From NCBI GenBank assembly GCA_039908535.1, contig JAMOAW010000028.1, positions 3,113 to 67,112 on the forward strand: 64,000 bases of DNA, given 5' to 3'. The DNA comes from JAMOAW01 sp039908535 (lineage in GTDB: Bacteria; Pseudomonadota; Magnetococcia; Magnetococcales; JADFZT01). A program made the translations under genes and the position numbers. This document shows, piece after piece, positions 24,199-33,550 of the stretch (position 1 is its first letter; each line of letters opens with the position of its first letter). The notes beneath the pieces are model-generated. The model searched no databases. It was not told where the DNA came from and saw nothing but the letters and a program-made list of their open reading frames with translations.

Positions 24199-24708
24199 TC
24201 ACTTTGATACAGGCTCGATCTCCTTCTCCAACCGCTTTCGAATCATATTCTTCAGTATCACCCGATACATCACCTCTTGCAGGGGGGGATGGGTGATGTG
24301 GGTTACTAGGGCGCGGGCGCGGGCTTCCTCTTCGGAAAGAGGAGCGGGCCAGACGGGAGGGGGTGGTTTTGTAGGAGTGGTACGTGGAAGGCCTTTGAGA
24401 ATACCGTGTTGAAAACGAATGTCGCGAATTTTATTTTCAGGGAGCAAATTGGCGTTGAGCTGCTCTAATAAATCTGGCTTGAGAAAAACCAGTTGATTCG
24501 ACCACGAGGGAGAATCAACCCGCAGGGTGAGAAGACCATTTAAAAGACGAATCGGTTCCGTATGGCGGGCAATGGTATCCCCCACAGCCCGGCACCACTC
24601 GCGCCAAACCCGCAACGCTTGATTCCTGGGATGGTCCACTAGGCGCGTTGCGACCTGTTCGACAAGGTTGCCAACAGGAATAAAATGGGATTGCGGACGT
24701 TTTTTCAT
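24199..24708 (-). CDS. DciA-like protein (DUF721)
   Basis: 169 residues with the DUF721 domain: WREWCRAVGDTIARHTEPIRLLNGLLTLRVDSPSWSNQLVFLKPDLLEQLN is the typical core. In bacteria without DnaC, DciA-type proteins interact with the replicative helicase DnaB to help load it at the origin. The C-terminal part (GLPRTTPTKPPPPVWPAP then a helix) varies in the family. It is divergent from secA with a 194-base gap, an arrangement often seen for dciA and secA in proteobacteria. It converges with the defence-like module 11 bases away. Confidence 0.85.
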   Translation of the reverse strand: MKKRPQSHFIPVGNLVEQVATRLVDHPRNQALRVWREWCRAVGDTIARHTEPIRLLNGLLTLRVDSPSWSNQLVFLKPDLLEQLNANLLPENKIRDIRFQHGILKGLPRTTPTKPPPPVWPAPLSEEEARARALVTHITHPPLQEVMYRVILKNMIRKRLEKEIEPVSK

Positions 24709-24902
24709 TTTATATAAAAATCACATTTCAAGACCCAACGTCAAGTTATTTATCGTTTTTTTTACTCATTTTTCCTTTATTCCTAAACAAAAACCCATTT
24801 TAAGTATCAAAAATAATCACCTTTATTTGCGACCCACCGACAAGATATGCTATGATTCGCTGTTTTTTTGACGATCATGTATTCTTTGAAGGATTCCGTC
24901 CC

Positions 24903-27611
24903 ATGTTTGGTGCTATCGCTCGTAAAATCTTTGGAACCCGTAATGACCGCTATTTAAAATCGCTCAATCCGGTCATTCAACAGATCAATGGCTTTGAAAA
25001 AGAGATGATCGCCTTGAGCGAGACCGAGTTACGTGGTCGAACCGAGGTGTTTAAAAAACGTCTGGCCAACGGCGATCAGTTGGACGATCTGCTCCCAGAG
25101 GCGTTTGCCGTCGTGCGCGAGGCCAGTCGGCGGACCACCGGAATGCGCCATTTTGATGTGCAAATGATCGGGGGCATTGTCTTACATCAGGGAAAAATCT
25201 CCGAAATGAAAACCGGCGAAGGCAAAACCCTCGTCGCTACCCTCCCCCTCTATCTCAACGCCCTGAGCGGTTTGGGGGCCCATTTGGTCACTGTCAACGA
25301 CTATCTGGCCAAACGCGACTCCGAATGGATGGGACAAATTTTTCGCTATTTGGGCATGGAAGTGGGGGTCATTGTCCATGGTCTGGATGATCGGCAACGC
25401 CGATTGGCCTACGGTGCCGACATTACCTACGGCACCAACAACGAATTCGGCTTTGACTTTTTACGCGACAACATGAAATTTTCCTTGGAAGAGATGGTCC
25501 AAAGAAAACTCCATTATGCCATTGTCGATGAAGTGGACTCCATTTTAATTGATGAAGCCCGCACCCCCCTGATTATCTCTGGTCCCACCGAAGACAACAC
25601 CGATAAATATTATCGAGTGGATCGTTTAATTAACCATCTAGAAAAAGAGACCCATTTTACCGTCGATGAAAAAGCCCGCTCGGTGGTCTTTACCGAAGAG
25701 GGCACCGAAGCCATTGAAAAATTACTCCAGGAGAATGGCTTACTGGCCAGCGGTGACCTCTACGATGCCCTAAACGTCGAAATCGTCCATCACGTCAATC
25801 AAGCCTTACGCGCCCATGCCCTGTTTGAACGAGATACCGATTATATCGTCAACGATGGCGAAGTGGTGATTATCGATGAATTTACCGGACGCATGATGCC
25901 TGGACGACGCTATTCAGATGGACTGCATCAAGCCTTAGAGGCCAAAGAGCAGGTGGTCATTCAAAACGAATCACAAACGCTGGCCTCCATAACCTTTCAA
26001 AATCTCTTTCGCATGTATAACAAACTGGCCGGCATGACCGGAACCGCCGATACCGAGGCCACCGAGTTTGACTCCATTTATCACCTTGAGGTGGTGATTA
26101 TCCCAACCAATCAACCCATGATCCGTGAAGATCACGACGATGTGGTCTTTCGTACCCTGACGGAAAAACTCAACGCCATCGTCGAAGAGATTCAATCTTG
26201 CCACGAAACGGGGCAGCCCGTTTTGGTGGGAACGATCTCCATCGAAAAATCGGAATTGCTCTCGCATCTCTTAAAAAGAGCCAAAATCCCCCATAAAGTT
26301 CTCAATGCCAAATATCACGAAAAAGAGGCGGAAATCGTGGCGCAAGCCGGTCGGAAAGGGGCGGTAACCATTGCCACCAATATGGCGGGTCGCGGGACCG
26401 ATATTCAATTGGGCGGCAACGTTGACATGCGTATTCGTAGCGAAGTTCCAGTCGGCCTACCCGAAGAGCAACGGTTGCGCCGTGTGGAAACCATTCGGGC
26501 GGAATGCGCCGCCGAACGCGACGAAGTGTTAGCACTGGGGGGGTTGCATATTTTGGCCACCGAACGCCACGAAGCCCGACGGATCGACAATCAATTGCGC
26601 GGTCGTTCTGGTCGCCAAGGGGATCCCGGCTCCAGCCGCTTTTATCTCTCTTTGCAAGACGACCTCATGCGCATCTTTGGTTCCGACCGCATGGATGGCA
26701 TGCTGCAAAAATTGGGTTTGCAAGAGGGGGAGGCGATCATTCATCCTTGGATTAATAAGGCCATTGAATCGGCACAAAAAAAGGTGGAAGGTCGCAACTT
26801 TGACATTCGCAAAAACCTCCTCAAATTTGACGATGTCATGAATGAACAACGCAAGGTGATCTACGAACAACGCCGAGAATTGATGGAGGGTCCAGATATT
26901 TTAGATTTTCTGGCCGATATTCGCGAGGAGCTCTTGGATGGTTTAATGAACCAATATCTGCCCGAATCGGTTTTCCCCGATCAATGGCAAACCAAAGAGT
27001 TTTCCGATGCGATTGCCAGACAATTTTCGGTAAGAGTTCCAATTAAAGTGTGGCAAGAAGAGGATGGCGTCACCTCGCAAGTCGTAAGAGAGCGCACCAT
27101 GGAGACCATTGTCGAACATTTGCGCGAACGTGAAGAGCGGATGGGTGCCCCCCTGATGCGACACTTGGAAAAATCGATTTTGCTGCAAATTTTGGACTAT
27201 TTTTGGAAAGAGCATTTGTTAAATATGGATCACTTAAAAGAGGGAATCCATTTACGTGGTTATGCCCAAAAAGATCCTTTAAATGAATATAAACGAGAAG
27301 CGTTTGAATTGTTTGACGGACTATTGGATCGCATAAAATCCGAAGTTATTGAACTACTTTCCAAAGTCGAAGTGCGCCAACCAGACGAAGTGCAAAAAAT
27401 GGATGAAGAGCGAGCCAAAGCCAGAGATCGCAAACTCACCATGAATCACCCCGATGCCGATCATTGGGGAGAGGATGAGCAACACCCTGGCGAAGAAGAG
27501 GGCAACTCCCACGCAACCTATCGTCGGGAGAGTGCCAAGGTGGGCCGCAACGCCCCCTGTCCTTGTGAAAGCGGCAAAAAATATAAACACTGCTGTGGTC
27601 AATTGACCTGA
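24903..27611 (+). CDS. secA: Preprotein translocase ATPase SecA
   Basis: 902 residues from MFGAIARKIFG at 24903; the frame is open 17 codons further upstream but that part is not SecA-like. SecA drives exported proteins through SecYEG. Motifs: GEGKTLVATLPLYLNAL (Walker A), VDEVDSILIDEARTPLIISG (DEAD-like), the preprotein cross-linking region, TNMAGRGTDIQLGG, GRSGRQGDPGSSRFY, and the C-terminal zinc finger CPCESGKKYKHCC for SecB binding. The stop TGA shares two bases with the end of a mosaic repeat element. Strong Gram-negative SecA; no second copy in view. Confidence 0.98.
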   Translation: MFGAIARKIFGTRNDRYLKSLNPVIQQINGFEKEMIALSETELRGRTEVFKKRLANGDQLDDLLPEAFAVVREASRRTTGMRHFDVQMIGGIVLHQGKISEMKTGEGKTLVATLPLYLNALSGLGAHLVTVNDYLAKRDSEWMGQIFRYLGMEVGVIVHGLDDRQRRLAYGADITYGTNNEFGFDFLRDNMKFSLEEMVQRKLHYAIVDEVDSILIDEARTPLIISGPTEDNTDKYYRVDRLINHLEKETHFTVDEKARSVVFTEEGTEAIEKLLQENGLLASGDLYDALNVEIVHHVNQALRAHALFERDTDYIVNDGEVVIIDEFTGRMMPGRRYSDGLHQALEAKEQVVIQNESQTLASITFQNLFRMYNKLAGMTGTADTEATEFDSIYHLEVVIIPTNQPMIREDHDDVVFRTLTEKLNAIVEEIQSCHETGQPVLVGTISIEKSELLSHLLKRAKIPHKVLNAKYHEKEAEIVAQAGRKGAVTIATNMAGRGTDIQLGGNVDMRIRSEVPVGLPEEQRLRRVETIRAECAAERDEVLALGGLHILATERHEARRIDNQLRGRSGRQGDPGSSRFYLSLQDDLMRIFGSDRMDGMLQKLGLQEGEAIIHPWINKAIESAQKKVEGRNFDIRKNLLKFDDVMNEQRKVIYEQRRELMEGPDILDFLADIREELLDGLMNQYLPESVFPDQWQTKEFSDAIARQFSVRVPIKVWQEEDGVTSQVVRERTMETIVEHLREREERMGAPLMRHLEKSILLQILDYFWKEHLLNMDHLKEGIHLRGYAQKDPLNEYKREAFELFDGLLDRIKSEVIELLSKVEVRQPDEVQKMDEERAKARDRKLTMNHPDADHWGEDEQHPGEEEGNSHATYRRESAKVGRNAPCPCESGKKYKHCCGQLT

Positions 27612-27759
27612 ACATGATGCCCGACGAACAAAGGCCGAACCCTGGGGGATGAATCCCCCAGACCCCCTCTTTTTTTTAAGAATTAAAAGAAAAGGGTGGG
27701 GGGATTGGGGGGCGGTTCTCCGCCCCCCAAGGTCTTGATTTTTATTTTTCCAATACATT
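27610..27759 (-). repeat. Full-length mosaic hairpin element after secA
   Basis: Starts GAACATGATGCCC, overlapping the secA stop codon (TGA), with the small TGCCC hairpin degenerate, then CTGGGGGATGAATCCCCCAG, ACCCCCTC-T8, an A-rich complement, the perfect hairpin CTTGGGG-GGCGG-TTCT-CCGCC-CCCCAAG with T-rich tail, and the end CCAATACAT. Here the element is inverted relative to both flanking rightward genes. Confidence 0.92.
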
Positions 27760-27844
27760 AAAATTATAGAAATCAGATAAAATTAGATGATATCATAAAG
27801 ACAAGACTCATAGACACATAAAATTCAAACAAGTAGGGGGAACC

Positions 27845-28669
27845 ATGATGGCACTCTTTCCATTAGATGTTGAATATTTGGTATTTACGGTCAATCAAAG
27901 TCAATATGGGGTGCCCTATTTTGACGTCGTATCGGTGATGGATATTCCTAATCCAACCGCCATTCCCCACCAACCCTTGGAAATGCGCGGTGTCATCCCC
28001 TTTCGTGAGGGCAGCATCCCCCTGTTTGATTTACGGGTCTGTTTTGGTCTTAAAGCCCGCACCCAAGAGACCGAAGAGTTGATCACTACCATGGCTCAAC
28101 GCAAGCAGGATCATATCAATTGGGTAAATAATTTAAAAAAAGAAGTTTTAAATAACCTTCCCATCACCGTACAAACCGATCCCCACAAATGCGCCTTTGG
28201 CAAATGGTATGATCAATTCCACAGTGACAATGCCAATCTGGCCGCCTATATGTTACGCTTTGATGCCCCGCACAAACAAATACATGCCGTTGGTACTGAA
28301 ATCACTAAGCTACAAAATTCTGGCGATTATATAGCCTGTCACACCCTCCTCCATCGCACGGAGAACGAAACTCTGGTCCGCCTGTTGGAATTGTTCGACG
28401 GCATCGCCGATCAAGTGCGCAAATATTTACTTGAGTATGTGATTATTTTTGATAAACAAGGCACCCTTTTTGGTATCGTTGTGGATGATATCAATTTTTT
28501 CAGCCTTTTGCTCCACATTGAACATCCACTCCCGCATGGACTGACCAGCAGCGGCAGTGATTTAATCCAGGCCCTCGGTCGTTATCGACAGGATGGGGGA
28601 GGCGAACGGGATGTGTTGCTGTTGGATATGGAACGATTGCTCCATCAATACGACAAAATAGCCGCCTAA
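27845..28669 (+). CDS. CheW protein with an inserted CZB zinc-binding domain
   Basis: 274 residues. Residues 1-75 are the first half of a CheW fold (EYLVFTVNQSQYGVPYFDVVSVMD, MRGVIPFREGSIPLFDLR), and about 200-270 the second half (IIFDKQGTLFGIVVDDINFF, ALGRY). Between them is a chemoreceptor zinc-binding domain with the canonical ligands His 90 (KQDHINW), Cys 116 (KCAFGKWY), His 143 and His 147 (APHKQIHAVG). CheW couples receptors to CheA; CZB domains bind zinc and in some receptors sense zinc or hypochlorous acid through the Cys ligand. A CheW whose coupling face contains a metal/redox switch could tune chemotaxis arrays directly. No other che gene is adjacent, and it converges with pyrD 7 bases away. 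Confidence 0.85.
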   Translation: MMALFPLDVEYLVFTVNQSQYGVPYFDVVSVMDIPNPTAIPHQPLEMRGVIPFREGSIPLFDLRVCFGLKARTQETEELITTMAQRKQDHINWVNNLKKEVLNNLPITVQTDPHKCAFGKWYDQFHSDNANLAAYMLRFDAPHKQIHAVGTEITKLQNSGDYIACHTLLHRTENETLVRLLELFDGIADQVRKYLLEYVIIFDKQGTLFGIVVDDINFFSLLLHIEHPLPHGLTSSGSDLIQALGRYRQDGGGERDVLLLDMERLLHQYDKIAA

Positions 28670-28676
28670 ATCAACC

Positions 28677-29621
28677 TTAGGCACCCGTTTCCAAGGTGCC
28701 GACTACCTGACGGATGGAGTCCAGCCCTTTGGACTCCAAATAGGTGGCCAACCCCTGCGCAATGTAATCACCTAACAATGGATTGCCAAACAAACCTGTT
28801 CCCACCCCAACTGCGCTGGCCCCAACAATAAAAAACTCCAAGGCATCTTGAGCCGACCGAATACCCCCTTGACCGACAACCGGAATACCATGAGGAGCCG
28901 CCACTTGGCACACCTCCCAAACTTTCAGCACGGCCACAGGTTTGATCGCGGCTCCAGACAACCCACCGGTTTTATTGCCCAGCAAAGGACGGCGCGTCTG
29001 CACATCTACCGCCATGCCCATCAGGGTATTAATGGCCGAAAGCCCATCGCTGCCCGCCTCTATGGCGGCTTGGGCGATACGGCGAATATCGGTGACATTG
29101 GGGGATAATTTCGTAAAAATTGGCTTGCTGGTGGCTTTGCGAACCGCCTGCACCACTTGAAACGCGATTGAAGGATCAGACCCAAAGGCCGCCCCACCCT
29201 CTTTGACATTGGGACAGGAGATATTGATCTCCATGCCATCTATGGGGCTTTGATCAAAAATTTTGGCAACCTCTCCATACTCCTCAATCGTAGAACCAGC
29301 AATGTTGGCAATAAATCGGGTTGGTAGAGCAGCAAGACGGGGTAAATAGAGCTCAACAACACGCTTGGCCCCTGGATTTTGCAAACCAATGGCATTGAGT
29401 AGACCGCTGGAAGTCTCTATCAGACGGGGCGTTTTATTGCCCTGTCGAGGGTGTAGGGTGGTTCCTTTGAGAAAAATAGCTCCGATGGCAGCAAAATCAA
29501 AACCATCCAACTGCGCCAAATCTTCCCCAAATCCAACACAACCAGATAACAACACAACGGGGGTGTTTAAAGGAATTCCGGCCAGATTTATAGAAAGAGA
29601 AGATTTTAATGTCAAAGTCAC
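28677..29621 (-). CDS. pyrD: Dihydroorotate dehydrogenase, class 1B catalytic subunit
   Basis: 314 residues. It oxidises dihydroorotate to orotate with FMN in pyrimidine synthesis. NISCPNVKEGG holds the catalytic Cys of class 1 enzymes, FIANIAGST and KLSPNVTDI the FMN barrel strands, and INTLMGMAVD and GLSGAAIKPVAV the phosphate site. Class 1B enzymes use NAD through a PyrK subunit, which is not in this window. Start: annotated as GTG at 29621, which lies next to a decayed repeat hairpin; a TTG two codons later has AGGA 8 bases upstream and may be the real start. Confidence 0.92.
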   Translation of the reverse strand: MTLTLKSSLSINLAGIPLNTPVVLLSGCVGFGEDLAQLDGFDFAAIGAIFLKGTTLHPRQGNKTPRLIETSSGLLNAIGLQNPGAKRVVELYLPRLAALPTRFIANIAGSTIEEYGEVAKIFDQSPIDGMEINISCPNVKEGGAAFGSDPSIAFQVVQAVRKATSKPIFTKLSPNVTDIRRIAQAAIEAGSDGLSAINTLMGMAVDVQTRRPLLGNKTGGLSGAAIKPVAVLKVWEVCQVAAPHGIPVVGQGGIRSAQDALEFFIVGASAVGVGTGLFGNPLLGDYIAQGLATYLESKGLDSIRQVVGTLETGA

Positions 29622-29796
29622 AATCCTGGGGTACTCCCCCAGACCTTTTTTTAATGTCTCGAGGAAATTGCAAAATTAAGACCTTGGGGGGCGGTTCTCC
29701 GCCCCCCAAGGTCTTAGTTCCTAAAAAAAAGAGGGGGTCTGGGGGATTCATCCCCCAGGGTTCTATTTTTGATTTTTTGCCCGAAGGGCATCATGT
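29622..29796 (+). repeat. Mosaic hairpin element, rearranged
   Basis: A partial hairpin (CCTGGGGTACTCCCCCAG) next to pyrD is followed by the perfect CTTGGGGGGCGG/CCGCCCCCCAAG hairpin, then A8-GAGGGGG, CTGGGGGATTCATCCCCCAG and the end TGCCCGAAGGGCATCATG. Order and spacing differ from full elements, consistent with shuffling of modules. Confidence 0.85.
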
Positions 29797-29934
29797 GGTA
29801 CCACCACATTTAAGTGTGGACGATGAACGAGTGCCTGAACAAAAAGCAAAGTCAAGACCTTGGGGGATTGCATCCCCCAATCCCCCTGCTTTTTGAAGGA
29901 AGCACAGACGACCACGGTTAAGTGTGGTGGTACC
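29797..29934. mobile_element. MITE-like element with terminal inverted repeats and type II core
   Basis: 138 bases bounded by GGTACCACCACATTTAA on the left and its near-perfect inverse TTAAGTGTGGTGGTACC on the right. Inside are AAAGCAAAGTCAAGACC, the hairpin CTTGGGGGATTGCATCCCCC and CTGCTTTTTGAAGGAAGC, the same core as in the type II repeats at 4581 and 38961. It carries no gene. It ends 3 bases from the phosphomannomutase stop codon region. No transposase is in the window, so mobilisation would have to be in trans. Confidence 0.6.
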
Positions 29935-29937
29935 TAG

Positions 29938-31332
29938 TTATAAATCTGGGAATGCGACACCTTCTTGGGCAAGAATTCCAGCAACGCGCTGGGCCATCAA
30001 TCTTAACCCTTCCGCGCTTTGCGCTTCAATGCGCACAACTAAAGCGGGTTGCGTATTGGAAACCCGTAACAACCACCACCCATCCCCATCCCGCACCCGA
30101 ATGCCATCCACATCCGATAGATCTGCCCCTTGAGCTTTTTGACTAAGAGAAATCCGCTCCATCACCTGAAATTTAACATCATCCGCACAAAAAATGCGTA
30201 ATTCTGGGGTGGCAAAAACCTTGGGAAGATCGGCCAATCGAACCCCCAAAGGGGAGTCCTGGGCAGCCAACAACTCAATCAAACGGACCGCCGCGTAGAG
30301 GGCATCGTCATAGCCATAATAACGATCGGCAAAAAAGAGGTGACCACTCATCTCCCCGCCAAGCAAAGCCCCGGTCTGGCGCATTTTATCCTTTACCAAT
30401 GAGTGACCTGTCTTCCACATCAAGGGCACCCCCCCGGCCTTGGCAATGGCATCAAACAACAATTGCGAACATTTGACATCCCCAATCACCGTGGCTCCAG
30501 GGTGCTCTTTTAACAGATCACGGGCAAAGAGAATCATCATGCGATCTCCCCAGAGAATCTCGCCATTTTCGTCCAAGGCCCCTATCCGGTCCCCATCCCC
30601 ATCAAAGGCGATCCCCAGTTGCGCCTCGGTCTCCTGCATTCTTTTTTGCAAGTGAAGCAAATTTTTCGGCACCGTGGGGTCGGGATGATGGTTGGGAAAC
30701 CGACCGTCTACTTCGGCAAAAAGAACCTCACCACACACATTGGCAAGCCGATGCAAAATCTCATTGGCAACAACCCCCGTTGCCCCATTGCCACAATCCA
30801 TCACCACCCGAATCGGTCGACCTGGTTTAAAATCCCGCACCACCCGCGCCACATAGGTTTCTAAAATGGACTCTTGACGCATCTGACCCGTTACGTTTGC
30901 GGCAGACGCAAAACCCATGCGTACCCGTTCTCCTAAATCCTGAATATCGGCTCCGAAAAAGGGACGGCCATTTAAAACCATTTTTAGGCCGTTGTGATCC
31001 GGGGGATTATGGCTGCCCGTCAACATCACCCCAGCCGCCGCTTGAAAATGGTGCGCGGCAAAATAGAGTGCGGGCGTTGGGGCTAAACCGATATCCACCA
31101 CATCCACCCCCCTCCCCACCAACCCCTGTGCCAATGCCGATGCCAACGAAGGAGAGGAGAGACGACCATCACGGGCGATCACAACCAAAGGAGGCGCCTG
31201 GCTTGTGGTCACAGATTCTAACAAAACACGTTGGGCAAAGTGACCGCCTAAAAGAGTCACGACACCTTCGGTTAAATCCTTTCCAGCCACGCCTCGAATA
31301 TCATACTCACGAAAAATTTGCGGATTGATCAT
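29938..31332 (-). CDS. Phosphomannomutase/phosphoglucomutase
   Basis: 464 residues, alpha-D-phosphohexomutase family of AlgC/ManB type. It moves phosphate between C6 and C1 of mannose or glucose, supplying GDP-mannose or UDP-glucose pathways. Motifs: REYDIRGVAG at the start, TGSHNPPDHNG with the phosphoserine, AFDGDGDRIG for Mg2+, GGEMSGHLFF for sugar specificity, and RVSNTQPALVVRIEA for phosphate. It is the last of three leftward genes with galU and ugd (gap 3 bases to ugd), so together they make nucleotide sugars for surface polysaccharide. Confidence 0.92.
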   Translation of the reverse strand: MINPQIFREYDIRGVAGKDLTEGVVTLLGGHFAQRVLLESVTTSQAPPLVVIARDGRLSSPSLASALAQGLVGRGVDVVDIGLAPTPALYFAAHHFQAAAGVMLTGSHNPPDHNGLKMVLNGRPFFGADIQDLGERVRMGFASAANVTGQMRQESILETYVARVVRDFKPGRPIRVVMDCGNGATGVVANEILHRLANVCGEVLFAEVDGRFPNHHPDPTVPKNLLHLQKRMQETEAQLGIAFDGDGDRIGALDENGEILWGDRMMILFARDLLKEHPGATVIGDVKCSQLLFDAIAKAGGVPLMWKTGHSLVKDKMRQTGALLGGEMSGHLFFADRYYGYDDALYAAVRLIELLAAQDSPLGVRLADLPKVFATPELRIFCADDVKFQVMERISLSQKAQGADLSDVDGIRVRDGDGWWLLRVSNTQPALVVRIEAQSAEGLRLMAQRVAGILAQEGVAFPDL

Positions 31333-31335
31333 GAA

Positions 31336-32605
31336 TTAACGCCCTATACAAACATAATGAAACCCAGCCTGGGCCATGGGAATAGGATCATAAATATTAC
31401 GAAAATCACAAACAACAAATCGACCATCGGCGCGTGGACGCATGCCCGTTTTAATTTTATCCCAATTTAAACTTCTAAACTGATTCCACTCGGTTAAAAT
31501 CACCAGTGCATCCACCCCTTGACAACTCTGATAAACCCCTTCGGTATAAAAAATATTTTCATAGGCGTGCAAATATTTTTTTGCCTCATGCATCCCCTCT
31601 GGGTCATACACCTGTAGGATGGCCCCCTGTTCGATTAACTGCGGTAGGATAGTCAACGCGGCGGCCTCGCGCATGTCATCGGTGTTGGGTTTAAAGGTTA
31701 AACCCAAAACCCCAATAACCGCGCCTTGTAATTGGTTTTCCATGGCCTGCATAATTTTACGCGCCACACGCTCTTTTTGGAATTGATTGGCCTGGATGAC
31801 CGCTTCGACAATGGTCATGGGTTCGCTATGATCGGCGGCAATACGCGCCAAAGCCTGGGTATCTTTTGGGAAGCAGGATCCTCCATAACCACACTTGATG
31901 CACATCGGCCCCCACTCTTTCACATAGATTGGCAACTTGATTGATAAACATAATTTTAGTCGCCAAAAAGGCGTTGGCGGCATATTTGGTCAATTCAGCG
32001 GTGGGAATATTGGTGACCAAAATGGGGGTTTCGATTAAATACAAAGGACGATAGAGTTTTTTGAGCAACTCGGTAGCGCGGGGGTCATCGACCCCAATCA
32101 CCACCCGATCTGGGCGCATAAAATCCTCAATGGCCGATCCCTCACGCAAAAATTCTGGATTGGAGGCCACGGCAAAATCGGCATTGGGGTTCTCTTCCCG
32201 AATGATCTTGGCAACGGCCACCCCGGTTCCAACTGGCACGGTGGATTTGGTCACCACCACCGTAAAGCCACTCATATGCCGCGCCACATGACGGGCCGCC
32301 TCATAGACATATTTTAACTCTGCGGCCCCATCACCACGCCTTTCAGGAGTACCGACTGCAATAAAAACCACATCGGCGTTGGCTATAGCCACAGGGTAAT
32401 CGGTGGTAAAATGCAACCGACCAGCACGCACATTCCGGCTGACCAGTTGTTCCAATCCCGGTTCAAAAATTGGAATTTGGCCTTGTACAAGCTTGTCGAT
32501 TTTCTCTTGGTCGTTATCCAAACAGGTGACATCTACCCCAAATTCTGAAAAACAGGCCCCGGTGACAAGTCCAACGTATCCCGCCCCAATCATGGTCACA
32601 TGCAT
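31336..32605 (-). pseudogene. ugd: UDP-glucose 6-dehydrogenase, interrupted by a small deletion and frameshift
   Basis: The first 238 codons (32605 down to about 31893) encode the NAD-binding half: IGAGYVGLVTGACFSEFG, IAVGTPERRGDG, TVVVTKSTVPVGTG, LTKYAANAFLATKIMFINQVANLCERVGADVHQV. The protein should go on with about 20 residues (RGIG-D-RIG--FL-AGPG) before GYGGSCFPKD. Instead the frame runs out (VWLWRILLPKR) and the second half resumes in another frame at CGYGGSCFPKDTQAL with the catalytic Cys. The total of 1270 bases is 59 short of a normal 443-codon gene, which fits a 59-base deletion. The lost segment contains substrate-contact residues, so the gene is dead if the sequence is right. UDP-glucuronate would be its product. 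Confidence 0.85.
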
Positions 32606-32617
32606 AAAAATATTCTT

Positions 32618-33511
32618 TCAGTGTGGGGAAAGCCAACGCGCCAAGGTCTGCGCCAAAAAGGGCAATAGACGTTCCCGCATCTCTTCCCTCTCCAAAGAGA
32701 GAGCCAGATTGGCCATTTGATATCCCACTTTATCGCCACAATCGTAGCGGATACCAGAATATCGATACCCGTAGATGGATTGATGTTGCAAAAGAGCGGC
32801 CATGGCATCGGTCAATTGGATCTCCCCGCCAGCCCCTGTTTTAACGGTGGCTAAATGGTCAAAAATTTCAGGCGTTAAGATATATCGACCAATCACCGCC
32901 AAATTGGATGGTGCCGTTTCGATGGGAGGTTTTTCGATTAAGCCCTTTATTTTCAATAATGGATCGGTATTTTGACCGCTATTTTCAAAATCAATGATGC
33001 CATAGCGATTGGTATGAGCTGAATCCACCTCCATGACGGCAACCATAGAAGTTTGCAATTGTTCATACTGTTTGACCATCTGTTTTAAAACAGGAACAGA
33101 AGAGTGGATCAAATCGTCTGGCAAAATAACGGCAAAAGGTTCGTTGCCAACCATCTCCCGTGCACACAAAACCGCATGCCCCAGACCGAGGGGGTGCAAT
33201 TGTCGCGTAACAAAAACCGTTCCTTGTTTTGCGACAATAGATTGCACAATATCCAAATATTTCTCATTGCCTCTGGAGCGTAAGGCGGTCTCTAACTCAA
33301 AAGAGCGGTCCAGGTGATCTTCCAGAAGTTCTTTGCCACGACTGGTGACCAAAATGACATGCTCAATGCCCGCCGCCCAGGCCTCTTCAACCGCATATTG
33401 TATGAGTGGTCGGTCAACCACGGTCAACATTTCTTTGGGCATCACCTTGGTTGCGGGCAAAAAGCGTGTCCCAAGGCCCGCCACTGGGAGTACTGCTTTA
33501 CGAACCTTCAT
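32618..33511 (-). CDS. galU: UTP-glucose-1-phosphate uridylyltransferase
   Basis: 297 residues. It makes UDP-glucose from UTP and glucose-1-phosphate. AVLPVAGLGTRFLPATKVMPKEML is the nucleotide-binding start, YAVEEAWAAGIEHVILVTSRGKE follows, then PLGLGHAVLCAREMVG, AVILPDDLIHS with the metal Asp, LIEKPPIETAPSNLAVIGRYIL, and GGEIQLTDAM. It is first of the leftward set galU-ugd-phosphohexomutase (12-base gap to ugd), a common arrangement for capsule or LPS sugar supply. Confidence 0.95.
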   Translation of the reverse strand: MKVRKAVLPVAGLGTRFLPATKVMPKEMLTVVDRPLIQYAVEEAWAAGIEHVILVTSRGKELLEDHLDRSFELETALRSRGNEKYLDIVQSIVAKQGTVFVTRQLHPLGLGHAVLCAREMVGNEPFAVILPDDLIHSSVPVLKQMVKQYEQLQTSMVAVMEVDSAHTNRYGIIDFENSGQNTDPLLKIKGLIEKPPIETAPSNLAVIGRYILTPEIFDHLATVKTGAGGEIQLTDAMAALLQHQSIYGYRYSGIRYDCGDKVGYQMANLALSLEREEMRERLLPFLAQTLARWLSPH

Positions 33512-33550
33512 AGAACCCCATACATGTTACCAAATAAATTTTCAATTTTT

